From Acidobacteriota bacterium (lineage in GTDB: Bacteria > Acidobacteriota > Terriglobia > Terriglobales > Acidobacteriaceae): a DNA stretch of 6,798 nt. The position numbers were made by a program, and so were the translations under genes. Below, in pieces: positions 6,268 to 6,798 of this stretch. The stretch is from positions 1 to 6,798 of the forward strand of contig JAJZNH010000732.1 of the NCBI GenBank assembly GCA_021811745.1. Direction: 5' to 3'. The notes below the pieces were generated by a model, which saw only the letters and a list, made by a program, of their open reading frames with translations, was not told the DNA's origin and did not search any database. Within the stretch, counting starts at the first letter, position 1. The number at the start of each line of letters is the position of its first letter.

Positions 6268-6798
6268 TCAGTGGCGGTGTGCGAGTAGCACCATGAGCAG
6301 AAGGATCACGACCGGAGTAAGCGCTAGTGCTATGTAATAAAGTATCCTACGAGGAACGTGGCTCTTGCGTTTCTGCCAGTTCCGCAGCTCCGCCCGGTCC
6401 TCAACCCCGACTTGGTCCAGATGTTCGAGATCCCCGCGAAAATCATGCGCGGTAGCATAGCGTTTTCTTGGATCCCGCTCCAGCGCGCGGTAGATGACCT
6501 CCTGCAACTGGGGTGTAATGGCGGGGTCGGCCACACGAGGCGGAATGGGGTGGTTCAGAAGGCGGTCGTTCATCACGGCCATGGGCGAGGAGCCGGAGAA
6601 GGGCAGCTTGCCTGAAAGCATCTCATACAGCATTACACCCATGGCGTAGAGATCGGAGCGTCCATCGCCGCGTTTTCCCTGCACCTGCTCGGGCGAAATA
6701 TAGTCAGGCGTGCCCAGCGTGGCCGTGAAGTTGGCGTAAGTGAGCCGCCGGGCGCCGGTGTCACCAGCAATGCCGAAATCGATCAGCTTAATGTTGTC
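6268..6798 (-). CDS. Hanks-type serine/threonine protein kinase, C-terminal part, tail-anchored (start beyond right edge)
   Basis: The last 176 codons of a kinase gene; the frame is open to the window edge, so the start and N-lobe are missing. The fragment opens with the end of the catalytic loop (N2 of the DN pair), then LIDFGIAG (DFG at 7-9, Mg binding), the activation segment, GTPDYISPEQ (29-38, the APE-equivalent), and GDGRSDLYAMGVMLYEML (44-61) with the conserved Asp49 of subdomain IX. LERDPRKRYATAHDF near 109-123 carries the conserved Arg of subdomain XI. After a basic linker the protein ends in one hydrophobic helix (about 152-173) and the tail His-Arg-His. The kinase domain should therefore face the cytoplasm with essentially no outside sensor domain; PASTA repeats are absent. 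The gene is on the same strand as glnA and 111 bp upstream; co-transcription is possible but a hairpin lies between them. Any GTG at codon 39 is internal, not a start, because the DFG region upstream is in frame. Confidence 0.9.
   Translation of the reverse strand, partial: DNIKLIDFGIAGDTGARRLTYANFTATLGTPDYISPEQVQGKRGDGRSDLYAMGVMLYEMLSGKLPFSGSSPMAVMNDRLLNHPIPPRVADPAITPQLQEVIYRALERDPRKRYATAHDFRGDLEHLDQVGVEDRAELRNWQKRKSHVPRRILYYIALALTPVVILLLMVLLAHRH

Noticed and set aside
6245..6457. A 13-bp exact direct repeat ATGCGCGGTAGCA at 6245-6257 and 6445-6457, exactly 200 bp apart
   Set aside because: One copy is within the kinase coding region. A single 13-bp match somewhere in a window this size is not surprising by chance, and there are no further copies or flanking repeats that would suggest a mobile element.

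Overview
This is a GC-rich bacterial chromosomal window with five protein-coding genes, three complete and two cut by the window edges. No RNA gene, insertion sequence, integrase, CRISPR array or replication origin is visible. The gene content is two Tat-exported sulfatases, a PA14-containing GH3 glycosidase, a glutamine synthetase without an adenylylation loop, and a Hanks-type kinase. This suits a heterotrophic polysaccharide-degrading soil or sediment bacterium. Acidobacteriota (Terriglobia-like) is my best guess, with Planctomycetota or another glycan-degrading phylum as alternatives. That assignment is inference from gene families and base composition, not from a marker gene.

Left part (1-2029): two sulfatase genes on the minus strand. 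The upstream one (285-1925) is complete. The downstream one keeps only its Tat signal peptide and first beta-strand (1-159) before the window ends. They are 125 bp apart, share a strand and probably form one transcription unit. A plausible sigma-70 promoter for the pair lies at 1959-1986. A perfect 7-bp hairpin (178-196) abuts the Shine-Dalgarno sequence of the second sulfatase.

Middle (2030-4606): a divergently transcribed GH3 beta-glycosidase with an export signal, a PA14 domain inserted in its C-terminal catalytic half, and a fibronectin-III-like tail. It has no recognisable Shine-Dalgarno sequence, unlike its neighbours. Together with the sulfatases it suggests a small locus that removes sulfate from, and hydrolyses, an exogenous glycan. 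The substrate cannot be read from sequence.

Right part (4607-6798): a convergent intergenic region with two tandem hairpins separates the GH3 gene from glnA on the minus strand. Upstream of glnA, on the same strand, is the 3' part of a serine/threonine kinase gene whose product ends in a single transmembrane helix with almost no extracytoplasmic tail. The 111-bp kinase-glnA gap contains a compound hairpin (6216-6250). This half looks like core metabolism and signalling rather than part of the glycan locus.

I see no strong case for a previously undescribed system. The points most worth checking are the sulfatase's CGASR maturation motif, the divergent glutamine synthetase C-terminus next to a tail-anchored kinase, and the small hairpins at gene starts.
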